A stretch of 48,514 nt of DNA from Bacteroidota bacterium (GCA_009773455.1 WSXU01000021.1:1-48514), one strand, 5' to 3'; counted from the first letter of the stretch, positions 29,388 to 37,725 are shown. The notes: generated by a model from the sequence alone, not told the origin. Numbers and translations are program-made.

Positions 29388-30302
29388 ATGAAAAAGATAA
29401 CCGGCTTAGTTTTCCTGTTGATCAGTTTCTCAGCTTTTGCCCAGCAGGACCCTCTGTTCAGCCAGTATATGTTCAACAAACTTGTTTTAAACCCGGCCTA
29501 TGCCGGCAGCCGTGAGGTGCTTACCATCGATATGCTTGACCGTTATCAGTGGGTTGGCATTGATGGCGCTCCCAGGACTATTACGGTCGGCGCCCACATG
29601 GCCACCAGAAACAACAAGGTAGGACTTGGTTTTTATGCTTATCGTGATGCCCTGGGGCCAACCGTAAATCAGGGGCTGATGGCTACTTATTCCTACAGGC
29701 TCTTGCTGGGGACAGGCAACCTTTCATTCGGAATCCAGGCGGGCTTCAAGTACTTTGATTTCGACTGGACTAAAATGAATCTGGAAAATTCAGACTATAC
29801 GTTTAACCCCCAGGATATACAGCGGTTTACACCGGATGCCAATTTTGGCATCTATTACCAGAGCAACAGGTTCTTCGCTGGGTTATCGTCAAAACAACTC
29901 TTTCAGAATGAATATGGTGTTGCTACTGTCGGGGATAAAACCACCTATTCAAAATTGCTGAGGCATTTCTATGGTATGGCCGGTGCTGCATTTCCGGTTG
30001 ACGATAAAATTATTTTCAGACCATCAATTCTTGCGAAATTCGTTAAAAATGCACCGCTTCAGGTCGATTTCAATGCCAGCCTGTTGTTCGGGGATATTTT
30101 CTGGATCGGGGCTTCCTACAGAACCGAAAAAGCCATCGTATTCCTTACGGAATTCCGTATTTCGGAAAAATTCAGGGTCGGCTACTCCTATGATATGTAC
30201 CTGAACGAACTTCAGCCCCACAACAAGGGATCCCACGAAATAAGACTGGGCATTGACCTTGATCTTTACCATTCTCGAATGATGACACCCAGGTACTTCT
30301 GA
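29388..30302 (+). CDS. PorP/SprF-family T9SS outer-membrane protein (cassette 2)
   Basis: This 304-residue protein has a signal peptide (MKKITGLVFLLISFSAFAQ) and then QDPLFSQYMFNKLVLNPAYAG, the PorP/SprF family N-terminus. It aligns over its full length with the 305-residue protein at 4732-5649. Blocks such as R-Y-Q-W-V-G-I-D-G-A-P-R-T and R-F-T-P-D-A-N-F-G-I-Y-Y-Q-S are identical in both. It starts 27 bp after the giant gene and ends 59 bp before the PorE-like gene, spacing almost identical to cassette 1. From family knowledge it should sit in the outer membrane and receive or hold the adhesin through its type-B C-terminal domain. Whether the two SprF copies are interchangeable cannot be told from sequence, but the adhesin C-termini are so alike that cross-talk is plausible. 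Confidence 0.95.
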   Translation: MKKITGLVFLLISFSAFAQQDPLFSQYMFNKLVLNPAYAGSREVLTIDMLDRYQWVGIDGAPRTITVGAHMATRNNKVGLGFYAYRDALGPTVNQGLMATYSYRLLLGTGNLSFGIQAGFKYFDFDWTKMNLENSDYTFNPQDIQRFTPDANFGIYYQSNRFFAGLSSKQLFQNEYGVATVGDKTTYSKLLRHFYGMAGAAFPVDDKIIFRPSILAKFVKNAPLQVDFNASLLFGDIFWIGASYRTEKAIVFLTEFRISEKFRVGYSYDMYLNELQPHNKGSHEIRLGIDLDLYHSRMMTPRYF

Positions 30303-30361
30303 CCCGTGATGGCCAGCCAATATTATTGTCCATTGTAACAAGGAATTAATAAGAAACACGA

Positions 30362-32773
30362 ATGAAAAAGCAAATCATCTTAGCGGTAATTTTAACGGCA
30401 TTCAGCCTTCAGGTCTTCCCGCAGATTAAAAAAGCCAACAAGCAGTATGATCTTTTCAGATACTCGAAGGCTATTCCACTCTATAAAAAGGCGGCAAAGA
30501 AAAAGGATGAGGGCATCAGAAAGGAAGCAACCGCCAGACTTGCTGACTGTTACCGGTTAATCAACGATGTCAATGAATCAAGGGCATGGTATCTTCAGGC
30601 CACCGAATTTACAGGATCAGCGCCACTGAATTACTATTATCTCGGTCAGGCCCTGCGTAGTCTAAGGCAATATGGTGAAGCAGAGAAGGCGTTCAGAAAG
30701 TACAGCGAACTGGTGCCTTCCGATAAACGTGGATCGGTCTATGCTGACTATTGTACCAGGATTGGCAAATGGAATAACCTGCCACCATCGGCAGAGATCA
30801 GGAATTCTGGTTCGCTGAATTCAAAATTCTCCGATTTCGGACCATCGTTTTATAAAAAGGGAATCACCATTGCTTCGGACAGGCAACTTAGTTTAATGGA
30901 CAGCCGTCAGTATTCCTGGACAAGTTTCAGCTACTTAGACCTGTATTTTTCCGAGCCCAAATACTACATGGATTTTTTCAGTGATATGTCTGAACCTTCT
31001 TCACTATCCTCGAAATTCAACCAGACTTACCACGATGGCCCAGCCTGTTTCGTAAATGATTCCAGGATCTTCCTTACCCGTACGACCCTGGAAAAAGTGA
31101 AAAAGGGTGAGAAAAACCTGCAGACCCATGTACTGAAAATATATTTTGCTGACCTTGGAGAAGGGAGCACTACGTATCAGGAATTCCCGTTCAACAGTGA
31201 TGATTATTCAAACGGGCATCCCACCATGCATTCCGACCAGAAAACGATGATATTCGTTTCTGATAAGCCCGGGGGTAATGGTGGCTCCGATTTATACAAA
31301 ACGGTAATGCAGAATGGCTCCTGGAGTACCCCGGAGAATCTGGGAGATCAGGTTAACAGTTTCGGCGATGAGGTTTTTCCGACACTGGTAAACGATACCC
31401 TCCTGTATTTTGCTTCCGACGGACATATGGGCTATGGCGGACTGGATCTCTTCGTCTCACACTACGTAAATGGGAAATGGAGCGCCCCGGTAAACCTTAA
31501 GGCACCCATAAACTCATCATATGATGATTTCGCCATTGCCGTCAGCAATGACCTGAACTCCGGTTTTTTAAGTTCTGACCGTCCAGGAGGTCTTGGCAGC
31601 GATGATATTTATGCTTTTCGCAATGCGGTTGATCCGGTAAAAGAAAGAGAAACTGATACTGAATCGGATGCAGAACAGGGTTCATTGGTTCAGAATCAGT
31701 ATATCAGCGGGTATGTAAAAGATAAAACGGGAAAAATGCCGCTTTCCGGGGCAAAGGTGTTTTTGCTGAACACAAAATCAAATAAAGTAAAAGTGCTGGA
31801 AACCAACGCGGAAGGATATTTTTCAAGCCCGGCCGAAAGGGGTGTGCTCTATATCGCCAAAGCGGTTAAACCGGATTACCTTACCGATTGTCTGAATTTC
31901 AGGATTGCTCCGGCCGATACGGTCAAAGACCAGAAAACCCCGCGCGATTTACTGCTTGATAAGATTGAAGTTGATAAGATTTACCTGATCGACAATATCT
32001 ACTATGATCTGGACAAATGGTACATCCGCGAGGATGCCAGGCCAGCGTTGGATAACCTGGCTGGTATCCTGCGACAATACCCGATCACGATTGAATTGTC
32101 GTCACACACCGACAGCAGGGCATCAGACGGATACAACGATGAACTCTCCCAGAAAAGGGCTGAGGCTGCGGTAAGGTATATTATGCTTCAGGGCATCGAT
32201 CCTTCGCGGATGATTGCAAAAGGCTATGGTGAAAGCAAACCGGTTAACCGCTGTAAAGATGGCGTGGATTGTACCGAGGCCGAACATCAGGCAAACCGAC
32301 GTACCGAGTTCAGGATTTTATCCATTGAAAAACCGGAGGTTGATAAAGGATTCGATCCCTCCGTATTTACTACCGGTGAAGAGGTAGATGTTTACCTGTT
32401 TGATCCGGCCTTTTTCGACAGATGTTTCGGATCGGATGAAGAAACCCCGGCAATCAGGGGCCTGCTGAACAATCCGGTTACAACCCCCGGAAGGCCGGTT
32501 GAAAATACAGTGGAGAAAACCACAGCAGGGGAAGCATCCTGTTTTAGCGTTCAAATACTTGCTTCGGTGACCGAAATAGCCCTCGACGATGCGGAATTAA
32601 AGGGAGTTGATGGTGTGAAAAGTTATTTTTCCGGGAAATGGTACCGTTATGTGGTCGGTTGTGTGAACACTTATGAAGAAGCGGCAGCATTAAAAAACGG
32701 GCTCATTGCCAAAGGAATTACAAATGCCTTTGTGGTAAAAATCGAGAATGGCAATGTTGTTTCTGCTCACTGA
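30362..32773 (+). CDS. PorE-like OmpA-family protein with extra C-terminal SPOR domain (cassette 2)
   Basis: This 803-residue protein begins with a signal peptide (MKKQIILAVILTAFSLQVFPQ). TPR-like helices (about 25-140), a PD40-type propeller (155-415), a carboxypeptidase-regulatory-like sandwich (448-535) and an OmpA domain (542-652; T-D-S-R-A-S and N-R-R-T-E-F retained) follow, as in the protein at 5710-7764. Unlike that copy it continues for about 110 more residues: a Pro/Thr-rich linker and a segment at about 726-798 with C-F-S-V-Q-I-L-A-S, G-K-W-Y-R-Y-V-V-G and Y-E-E-A-A-A-L-K-N-G. This matches the SPOR fold, which binds peptidoglycan stripped of stem peptides. The protein is probably a periplasmic anchor for the cassette-2 SprF/adhesin complex. 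The SPOR call is from motif pattern only. Confidence 0.92.
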   Translation: MKKQIILAVILTAFSLQVFPQIKKANKQYDLFRYSKAIPLYKKAAKKKDEGIRKEATARLADCYRLINDVNESRAWYLQATEFTGSAPLNYYYLGQALRSLRQYGEAEKAFRKYSELVPSDKRGSVYADYCTRIGKWNNLPPSAEIRNSGSLNSKFSDFGPSFYKKGITIASDRQLSLMDSRQYSWTSFSYLDLYFSEPKYYMDFFSDMSEPSSLSSKFNQTYHDGPACFVNDSRIFLTRTTLEKVKKGEKNLQTHVLKIYFADLGEGSTTYQEFPFNSDDYSNGHPTMHSDQKTMIFVSDKPGGNGGSDLYKTVMQNGSWSTPENLGDQVNSFGDEVFPTLVNDTLLYFASDGHMGYGGLDLFVSHYVNGKWSAPVNLKAPINSSYDDFAIAVSNDLNSGFLSSDRPGGLGSDDIYAFRNAVDPVKERETDTESDAEQGSLVQNQYISGYVKDKTGKMPLSGAKVFLLNTKSNKVKVLETNAEGYFSSPAERGVLYIAKAVKPDYLTDCLNFRIAPADTVKDQKTPRDLLLDKIEVDKIYLIDNIYYDLDKWYIREDARPALDNLAGILRQYPITIELSSHTDSRASDGYNDELSQKRAEAAVRYIMLQGIDPSRMIAKGYGESKPVNRCKDGVDCTEAEHQANRRTEFRILSIEKPEVDKGFDPSVFTTGEEVDVYLFDPAFFDRCFGSDEETPAIRGLLNNPVTTPGRPVENTVEKTTAGEASCFSVQILASVTEIALDDAELKGVDGVKSYFSGKWYRYVVGCVNTYEEAAALKNGLIAKGITNAFVVKIENGNVVSAH

Positions 32774-32790
32774 CAGGTAACAATAATAAA

Positions 32791-32830
32791 AAAAGCGGCT
32801 GAAGGGAATGATTCCGGTTCAGCCGCTTTT
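32791..32830. terminator. Bidirectional terminator between convergent genes
   Basis: A perfect 13-bp inverted repeat (AAAAGCGGCTGAA at 32791-32803, TTCAGCCGCTTTT at 32818-32830) with a 14-base loop has A-runs before and T-runs after. It can serve both the PorE-like gene (+) and the small membrane-protein gene (-). Confidence 0.88.
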
Positions 32831-32848
32831 ATGTTAGATGATTGAGGT

Positions 32849-33232
32849 CTATTCAAGAAAGCCTACTCCTGAACGTTGTTTTTTTCTGAAAGGCTTGGTC
32901 AGCAGGTACAACGAAAGGATAATCAGCAGGAAATGTGTTGCGATTTCATATCTGAATCCGCTCATAAACAGGATAAGCAGTAAGCGGTAAAGGCTGATCA
33001 CAAAGACCAGAAAAAAACCGAATACCTCGAACTTGCGTTTGTCAAGAACCAGCAGAATTACTGATGCAGCGGCAACAGCAATGAGGGTTCCGACGTTTTG
33101 AATGTCTTCCCAGAAAGGGGTCATTGAATCCGATTCGCCGATCATTTCGTAGAAGAAGGCAAACAGAAAAGCGATGATGCCGACCCGGAGGGCAATCAGC
33201 ATAATAATTTTCAGAACATTGGACTCACGCAT
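32849..33232 (-). CDS. Small hypothetical membrane protein (four predicted TM segments)
   Basis: This 127-residue protein shows four hydrophobic segments (roughly 9-27, 47-63, 70-90 and 95-112), separated by short charged loops. It ends in a basic tail with K-P-F-R-K-K-Q-R-S. I do not recognise the family. It starts 28 bp downstream of the trpS stop on the same strand and is probably co-transcribed with it. Its 3' end faces the bidirectional terminator. Nothing in the sequence gives a biochemical role. Confidence 0.75.
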   Translation of the reverse strand: MRESNVLKIIMLIALRVGIIAFLFAFFYEMIGESDSMTPFWEDIQNVGTLIAVAAASVILLVLDKRKFEVFGFFLVFVISLYRLLLILFMSGFRYEIATHFLLIILSLYLLTKPFRKKQRSGVGFLE

Positions 33233-33260
33233 GGTTTAATGTTTATTGGTAGATCCTGAA

Positions 33261-34256
33261 TCAAAATGCTTTAAACCCTATAATTTCCCTTACTTCTTTT
33301 ATTGTTTTCGCAGCACTTTCATGTGCTTTCTCTTTACCTAGCTTCACTACATTGTGCAGGTACTGGTCGTTGGCCGATATTTCCCTGATTTTTTCCCTTA
33401 AGGGATCAGTAAAGGTAATGATATCTTCGGCAAGTTGTTTCTTCATGTCGCCGTAACGGATCCTGCACTGATTGTATTCCTCTTCAAAAAAGGACAAGGT
33501 TTCAGGTTTCGACAGGGCCTTCATCAGGTTGAAAATATTCTCTATGGACTGGGGTTTGGGCTGGTTTGGTTCTGTCGGACCCGAATCTGTTACGGCCTTC
33601 ATCACCTTCTTCCGGATAACAGACGGTTCATCAATCAGAAAAATGGCATTGCCCTCCCCCTCTGATTTACCCATCTTGGTACTTCCATCCAGCCCGGGGA
33701 TTTTAACAAGCTGTTCACCAAAATTATAGGCAACTGGTTCCGGGAAATACTCAGTTTGATAAAGTCGGTTGAAGCGGTTGGCAAAAGTCCTTGTCATCTC
33801 AAGATGTTGCTCCTGGTCTTTCCCGACAGGCACCTTATGAGCCCTGTGTATGATAATATCGGCAGCCATTAACGTAGGATAGGTCAACAGGCCTGCATTA
33901 ATGTTATCAGGCTGAGTGCGGGCTTTGTCCTTGAAGGAAGTTACTCTCTCAAGTTCGCCCAGGTAAGCATTCATGTTCAGGAAAAGATAGAGTTCTGCCG
34001 TCTCGGGGAGGTCACTCTGCAGGTAAAGTGTTGCTTTTTCAGGATCAAGTCCGGCAGCAAGGTAATCGACCAGAACGCTTTTCACGTTTCCGTGAAGATC
34101 GGCAGGGGTAGGGTGGGTGGTTAAGGAATGATAATCGGCAATGAAAAAGTAGCAGTTGTTTTCATTCTGCATTTTGATAAAATTCCTCAATGCCCCGAAA
34201 TAATTCCCAAGGTGCAGGTTTCCGGTAGGCCTGATTCCGCTTACAACTGTATCCAT
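33261..34256 (-). CDS. trpS: Tryptophanyl-tRNA synthetase
   Basis: TrpS charges tRNA-Trp with tryptophan in the cytoplasm. The 331-residue length is normal for the bacterial enzyme. The N-terminus V-S-G-I-R-P-T-G-N-L-H-L-G-N-Y contains the class I HIGH-type motif. A-D-Y-H-S-L-T, P-V-G-K-D-Q-E-Q-H-L-E and S-T-K-M-G-K-S-E-G (the KMSKS loop, here KMGKS, a form common in this TrpS group) follow in the usual order. An exact TAnnTTTG box lies about 49 bp upstream of the ATG. The gene is followed by a small membrane protein gene on the same strand. Confidence 0.97.
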   Translation of the reverse strand: MDTVVSGIRPTGNLHLGNYFGALRNFIKMQNENNCYFFIADYHSLTTHPTPADLHGNVKSVLVDYLAAGLDPEKATLYLQSDLPETAELYLFLNMNAYLGELERVTSFKDKARTQPDNINAGLLTYPTLMAADIIIHRAHKVPVGKDQEQHLEMTRTFANRFNRLYQTEYFPEPVAYNFGEQLVKIPGLDGSTKMGKSEGEGNAIFLIDEPSVIRKKVMKAVTDSGPTEPNQPKPQSIENIFNLMKALSKPETLSFFEEEYNQCRIRYGDMKKQLAEDIITFTDPLREKIREISANDQYLHNVVKLGKEKAHESAAKTIKEVREIIGFKAF

Positions 34257-34304
34257 AAATTCAGTGATGTTTCTTTATCCTGTTTCTCCTGGCTGACAAT
34301 GATG

Positions 34305-34312
34305 CAAAGGTA
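34305..34312 (-). promoter_or_regulatory. -7 promoter box of trpS
   Basis: The minus strand reads TACCTTTG, an exact match to the Bacteroidota TAnnTTTG box. It would place the transcript start about 40 bases before the trpS ATG. A clear -33 TTTG is not visible. Confidence 0.5.
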
Positions 34313-34360
34313 AAGTTTTAATACATCGGTTGTCTTCATGCAGGAACCCGGAAGAAATGA

Positions 34361-35911
34361 CTACATTTTTATTTCGTCTTCAACTTTATTAAAGAAATGA
34401 TATTCAAGCAGGTGATAGGATGGCATAGGTTTCAGTCTGATCCAGCTTTTGAATTTAAAATACCACTTCATCCGTTGCGACGGGAATCCGTTAACAAGAT
34501 AGGCATAAATATAAGGGTGCAGGGCTATTTTGATGAATGGCTCATTCTGCTCCTGGATCAGGTAACGGATGTTATTTTCGATCTGATCGATAAGAATGAT
34601 GCTTGGCTTGATCTCACCGGTTCCCCCGCAGGCCGGACACTTTTCGAGAATCTGCACATTCATTTCAGGCCTGACCCTTTGACGGGTAATCTGAACAAGC
34701 CCGAATTTACTTGGAGGTAAAATGGTATGTTTGGCATGGTCCTTGGCCATCTCCTCTTTCAGCTTCTGATAGAGTTTACGGCGGTTGGAGCCCTCGTGCA
34801 TATCGATGAAGTCGATCACAATAATCCCGCCCATATCACGGAGTCGAAGCTGACGGGCAATTTCCGCTGCCGCCTCAAGGTTGACAGCCAGGGCGTTCAT
34901 TTCCTGTGATATCTCGGAATTCACACGGTGACCGCTGTTCACATCAATAACATGAAGCGCTTCAGTGTGCTCTATAATCAGATAAACCCCGCTCTTAATG
35001 GTAATAATCTTCCCGAAAGAGTTCTTGATCTGTTTGTCAATCCCGAAATGCTCAAAAACAGGGATCTTGCCTTTATATAATTTGACAATATCGATCTTAT
35101 CAGGGGCGATGGTTTTGATGTAAGCCTTGATTTCTTCAAATATCCCGGCATCATTCACATGGATATTGTTGAAGGATTCATTCAACAGGTCGCGCAGAAT
35201 GGCCGTGGTACGGTCTATTTCACTCAGTATCCTCTGTGGCGCTTTGGCTCCCGGGAGCTTTGCGATACAGGCCTCCCATTTTGCAGTCAGGTTGCGCATG
35301 TCGGCATCCAGATCGGCAACTTTCTTGTTTTCGGCAACAGTCCGGATGATTACCCCGAAGTTCTTGGGCTTGATGCTTGTAATGAGGCGCTTGAGGCGAT
35401 TGCGCTCTTCAACACTTTTTATTTTCTGTGACACAGAAACCCGTGAAGAGAAAGGAACCAAGACAAGATAACGGCCGGCAAATGAAATCTCGGAAGAAAC
35501 ACGCGGCCCTTTTGTTGAGATCGGCTCTTTGGCAATCTGGATCAGAACCTGCTGGTTGGGGGTGAGAACGGAATTTATTTTCCCGGTTTTTTCAATATCC
35601 TGTTCAAGTTCCATATCACCAATGGTGGGAACTTCAGGTTTTCCTGTAAGATATTGTTTCAGAAGTTTATTCAGTGAATTGACCTGTGGGCCGAGATCAA
35701 GGTAGTGAAGAAAGGCGTCTTTTTCATACCCCACATCGACAAATGCTGCATTCAACCCGGGCATGATCTTCTTGACCCTCCCCAGGTAAATGTCCCCTAC
35801 AGCAAAATTATTGTTGCTCTTCTCCTTATTCAGCTCGACCAGGTCTTTGTCTTCAAGCAATGCAATATTCACCTCCGAAAGACCGGCGTCGATAATCAGC
35901 TCTTTATTCAA
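34361..35911 (-). CDS. rng: Ribonuclease E/G family endoribonuclease
   Basis: This 516-residue protein has an N-terminal S1-type RNA-binding region (V-G-D-I-Y-L-G-R-V, G-L-N-A-A-F-V-D-V-G, about 35-125) and the RNase E/G catalytic core. The two metal-binding aspartates lie in V-I-D-V-N-S-G (about residue 322) and V-I-D-F-I-D-M (about 366). The CPACGGTG zinc-link motif is near 425. The family cuts single-stranded RNA in rRNA maturation and mRNA decay. The start codon is TTG (35909-35911). I accept it because N-K-E-L-I-I-D matches the usual start of Bacteroidota homologues and no in-frame ATG lies just upstream. A structured, gene-free leader precedes it. Confidence 0.95.
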   Translation of the reverse strand: MNKELIIDAGLSEVNIALLEDKDLVELNKEKSNNNFAVGDIYLGRVKKIMPGLNAAFVDVGYEKDAFLHYLDLGPQVNSLNKLLKQYLTGKPEVPTIGDMELEQDIEKTGKINSVLTPNQQVLIQIAKEPISTKGPRVSSEISFAGRYLVLVPFSSRVSVSQKIKSVEERNRLKRLITSIKPKNFGVIIRTVAENKKVADLDADMRNLTAKWEACIAKLPGAKAPQRILSEIDRTTAILRDLLNESFNNIHVNDAGIFEEIKAYIKTIAPDKIDIVKLYKGKIPVFEHFGIDKQIKNSFGKIITIKSGVYLIIEHTEALHVIDVNSGHRVNSEISQEMNALAVNLEAAAEIARQLRLRDMGGIIVIDFIDMHEGSNRRKLYQKLKEEMAKDHAKHTILPPSKFGLVQITRQRVRPEMNVQILEKCPACGGTGEIKPSIILIDQIENNIRYLIQEQNEPFIKIALHPYIYAYLVNGFPSQRMKWYFKFKSWIRLKPMPSYHLLEYHFFNKVEDEIKM

Positions 35912-35951
35912 ACCCCTGATTTTTAATATGTAGTAAGTAATAGCGACACAA

Positions 35952-35992
35952 AAACGACAATCTGCCGGTACTGGATACCAGAAGTGTCGTTT
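35952..35992 (-). promoter_or_regulatory. Hairpin in the leader of rng
   Basis: AAACGACA (35952-35959) and TGTCGTTT (35985-35992) pair perfectly. TCTG/CAGA inside can extend the stem past a small internal loop. It lies about 40-80 bases upstream of the rng start codon on the same strand. Confidence 0.5.
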
Positions 35993-36013
35993 GGTCGGTA
36001 CAAGGATTTATCC

Positions 36014-36061
36014 CACCATTTGCCCGAATACCGGGAAAGCCCTGCATTCAGGCAAATGGTG
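36014..36061 (-). promoter_or_regulatory. Long hairpin between the AURKAIP1/COX24-like gene and rng
   Basis: Sixteen-base arms (36014-36029 and 36046-36061) pair with one mismatch, and the loop can add GGG/CCC. On the minus strand it begins about 23 bases after the small gene's stop. No T-run follows it, so it is not a standard terminator. It could be a processing or regulatory structure in an hup-rng transcript. Confidence 0.5.
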
Positions 36062-36084
36062 ACATTACCTGTATTTAAGAAAGG

Positions 36085-36174
36085 TTATTTCTTTTTGTGC
36101 CTGTTCTTGCGCAAACGTTTTTTCCGTTTGTGCGTGGCCATTTTATGTCTTTTTCTTTTTTTTCCGCTGGGCAT
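36085..36174 (-). CDS. 29-residue very basic AURKAIP1/COX24-domain-like protein
   Basis: This reading frame of 29 codons plus TAA starts MPSGKKRKRHK and ends KNRHKKK. More than half its residues are Lys, Arg or His. Short proteins of this kind are conserved across Bacteroidota and, as I recall, are annotated AURKAIP1/COX24-domain proteins. The eukaryotic relative is a small-subunit protein of the mitochondrial ribosome, so a ribosomal role is likely but inferred. It lies 30 bp after the HU-like gene on the same strand and is probably on the same transcript. An ORF this short would normally be doubted; the motif and conserved neighbourhood support it. Confidence 0.82.
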   Translation of the reverse strand: MPSGKKRKRHKMATHKRKKRLRKNRHKKK

Positions 36175-36204
36175 GATGAAAGATTTTAAAAAATGAACAA
36201 CTGC

Positions 36205-36489
36205 TTATTTAACCTTGTTCTTAACGTCGAATACAAAGGTCTTGGCAGGTTTAAAAGCAGGAATGAAATGTGCCGGAATAATGATTGTGGTATTCTTTGA
36301 GATATTACGACCGGTTTTTTCAGCCCTTTTCTTTGTAGTGAAGCTGCCAAATCCCCTGAGATAAACATTTTCGCCGTTAGCAAGAGAGTTCTTTACTGCG
36401 TCCATGAAAGCCTCAACAGTCTGCTGTACAGCAACCTTTTCAATATTGGTCTTACTAGCAATTTCAGCTACAATTTCTGCTTTTGTCAT
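36205..36489 (-). CDS. HU/IHF-family DNA-binding protein
   Basis: This 94-residue protein has the HU/IHF fold signature: an N-terminal helix pair (M-T-K-A-E-I-V-A-E-I-A through F-M-D-A-V-K-N-S-L), then V-Y-L-R-G-F-G-S-F at the start of the beta saddle, the arm, and I-P-A-H-F-I-P-A-F-K-P-A-K. Such proteins bend and compact DNA. An exact TAnnTTTG box lies about 50 bp upstream. The gene is divergent from mutY and is followed by the AURKAIP1/COX24-like gene and rng. Confidence 0.96.
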   Translation of the reverse strand: MTKAEIVAEIASKTNIEKVAVQQTVEAFMDAVKNSLANGENVYLRGFGSFTTKKRAEKTGRNISKNTTIIIPAHFIPAFKPAKTFVFDVKNKVK

Positions 36490-36538
36490 GTTGATTAGAT
36501 GTTTTAATGATTTGAGAATAAATTTTTTAAACGGGGTG

Positions 36539-36546
36539 CAAATATA
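36539..36546 (-). promoter_or_regulatory. -7 promoter box of the HU-like gene
   Basis: The minus strand reads TATATTTG, an exact TAnnTTTG match about 50 bp upstream of the ATG. No clear -33 TTTG lies at the usual distance. Confidence 0.5.
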
Positions 36547-36628
36547 AAGGTTTTTGTGACAATAAGAAAATAATCTGTTTTTTTTGCACCCAATTGCCTC
36601 TATTTAAGTGTTTTTCGGAAACAAGACC

Positions 36629-37693
36629 ATGAACTTCAGCAGACGACTCCTTGACTGGTATCAGATTCATAAAAGAGATTTGCCCTGGCGAACGACCAAC
36701 GACCCCTATACCATCTGGGTGTCAGAAATCATTATGCAGCAAACCAGGGTGGATCAGGGCCTTGATTATTTCAACCGGTTCATGGAACGCTTTCCCGACG
36801 TATCGGCGCTTTCATCGGCTTCAGAAGAAGATGTCCTGAAAGTCTGGAAAGGCCTTGGTTATTACAGCCGGGCCAGGAATATGCATCTTACAGCCAGCTA
36901 TGTGTTTAATCATTTGGGAGGTGAATTTCCCTCTGACTACAAAACTTTAACGGGGCTGAAAGGGATTGGAACCTACACAGCCGCAGCCATTTCTTCAATT
37001 TGCGCAGGTGAGTCAAACCCTGTGGTAGATGGGAATGTGATCAGGGTGATTTCAAGACTCTATGGTATTGATGATCAGGTTGGATCGACGCTGTCGCAGA
37101 AAAAGGTCCTTGAAAAGGCAAAGGCATTGATTGACCCTGAGAATCCCGGTGATTTCAACCAGGCTATGATGGAATTCGGGGCGATCCACTGCACCCCCCG
37201 AAACCCGGCATGCCATGAATGCATCTTCACGCAGGAGTGCAATGCATTTCAAAGCAACCGTGTGGATGAACTGCCGGTTAAAAAACGTGAGAACACCCGG
37301 AGAGAAAGGTTCCTGAACTACCTCTGCATTTCCATTCCCGGTAAAGGGTTAATTCTAAACCGACGCTCTGGCAACGATATATGGAAAAACCTATGGGAGC
37401 TGCCACTGCACGAGTCAGATGGCCTTCTCACATCTGAGGCCATGAAGCAGACTTCCCTCTGGCAAAGTTTGCAGGGCGGGGAGTCCGACACCATATATAA
37501 AACACTGGATTTTAAACATATACTGACTCATCAGGTAATTCACGCCAGGTTTTTTCTGTTAAAGGCCGGACAAACCACATTCCGCATCCCCGGAGATAAT
37601 AACTGGATGATTGATCAGCCGCTCATTTCCGGGCTTCCGGTATCGAGACTCACAGAGCGTTTTCTTGAACAGGCCTCTGCTGAAGTCGGATGA
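36629..37693 (+). CDS. mutY: A/G-specific adenine glycosylase
   Basis: MutY removes adenine mispaired with 8-oxoguanine. I prefer ATG 36629 (354 residues) to a GTG seven codons upstream, because the family starts close to the L-D-W-Y...R-D-L-P-W-R segment. The helix-hairpin-helix core includes S-E-I-I-M-Q-Q-T-R-V (catalytic Glu) and L-K-G-I-G-T-Y-T-A-A-A with the catalytic Asp in V-V-D-G-N-V-I-R. The [4Fe-4S] cluster motif C-x6-C-x2-C-x5-C is intact (CTPRNPACHECIFTQEC). A C-terminal NUDIX-like 8-oxoG recognition domain follows (about 230-345). It is divergent from the HU-like gene and 93 bp upstream of ssb. Confidence 0.96.
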   Translation: MNFSRRLLDWYQIHKRDLPWRTTNDPYTIWVSEIIMQQTRVDQGLDYFNRFMERFPDVSALSSASEEDVLKVWKGLGYYSRARNMHLTASYVFNHLGGEFPSDYKTLTGLKGIGTYTAAAISSICAGESNPVVDGNVIRVISRLYGIDDQVGSTLSQKKVLEKAKALIDPENPGDFNQAMMEFGAIHCTPRNPACHECIFTQECNAFQSNRVDELPVKKRENTRRERFLNYLCISIPGKGLILNRRSGNDIWKNLWELPLHESDGLLTSEAMKQTSLWQSLQGGESDTIYKTLDFKHILTHQVIHARFFLLKAGQTTFRIPGDNNWMIDQPLISGLPVSRLTERFLEQASAEVG

Positions 37694-37725
37694 CGGGTGT
37701 GTTTAATCCCCGGACTTTCTTAATG

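Noticed and set aside
36014-36061. Rho-independent terminator for the hup operon
   Set aside because: The stem is strong but no T-run follows on the minus strand, so it is reported as a hairpin only.
36608-36628. GTG start seven codons upstream of mutY
   Set aside because: The ATG at 36629 is a better codon and matches where family members begin.
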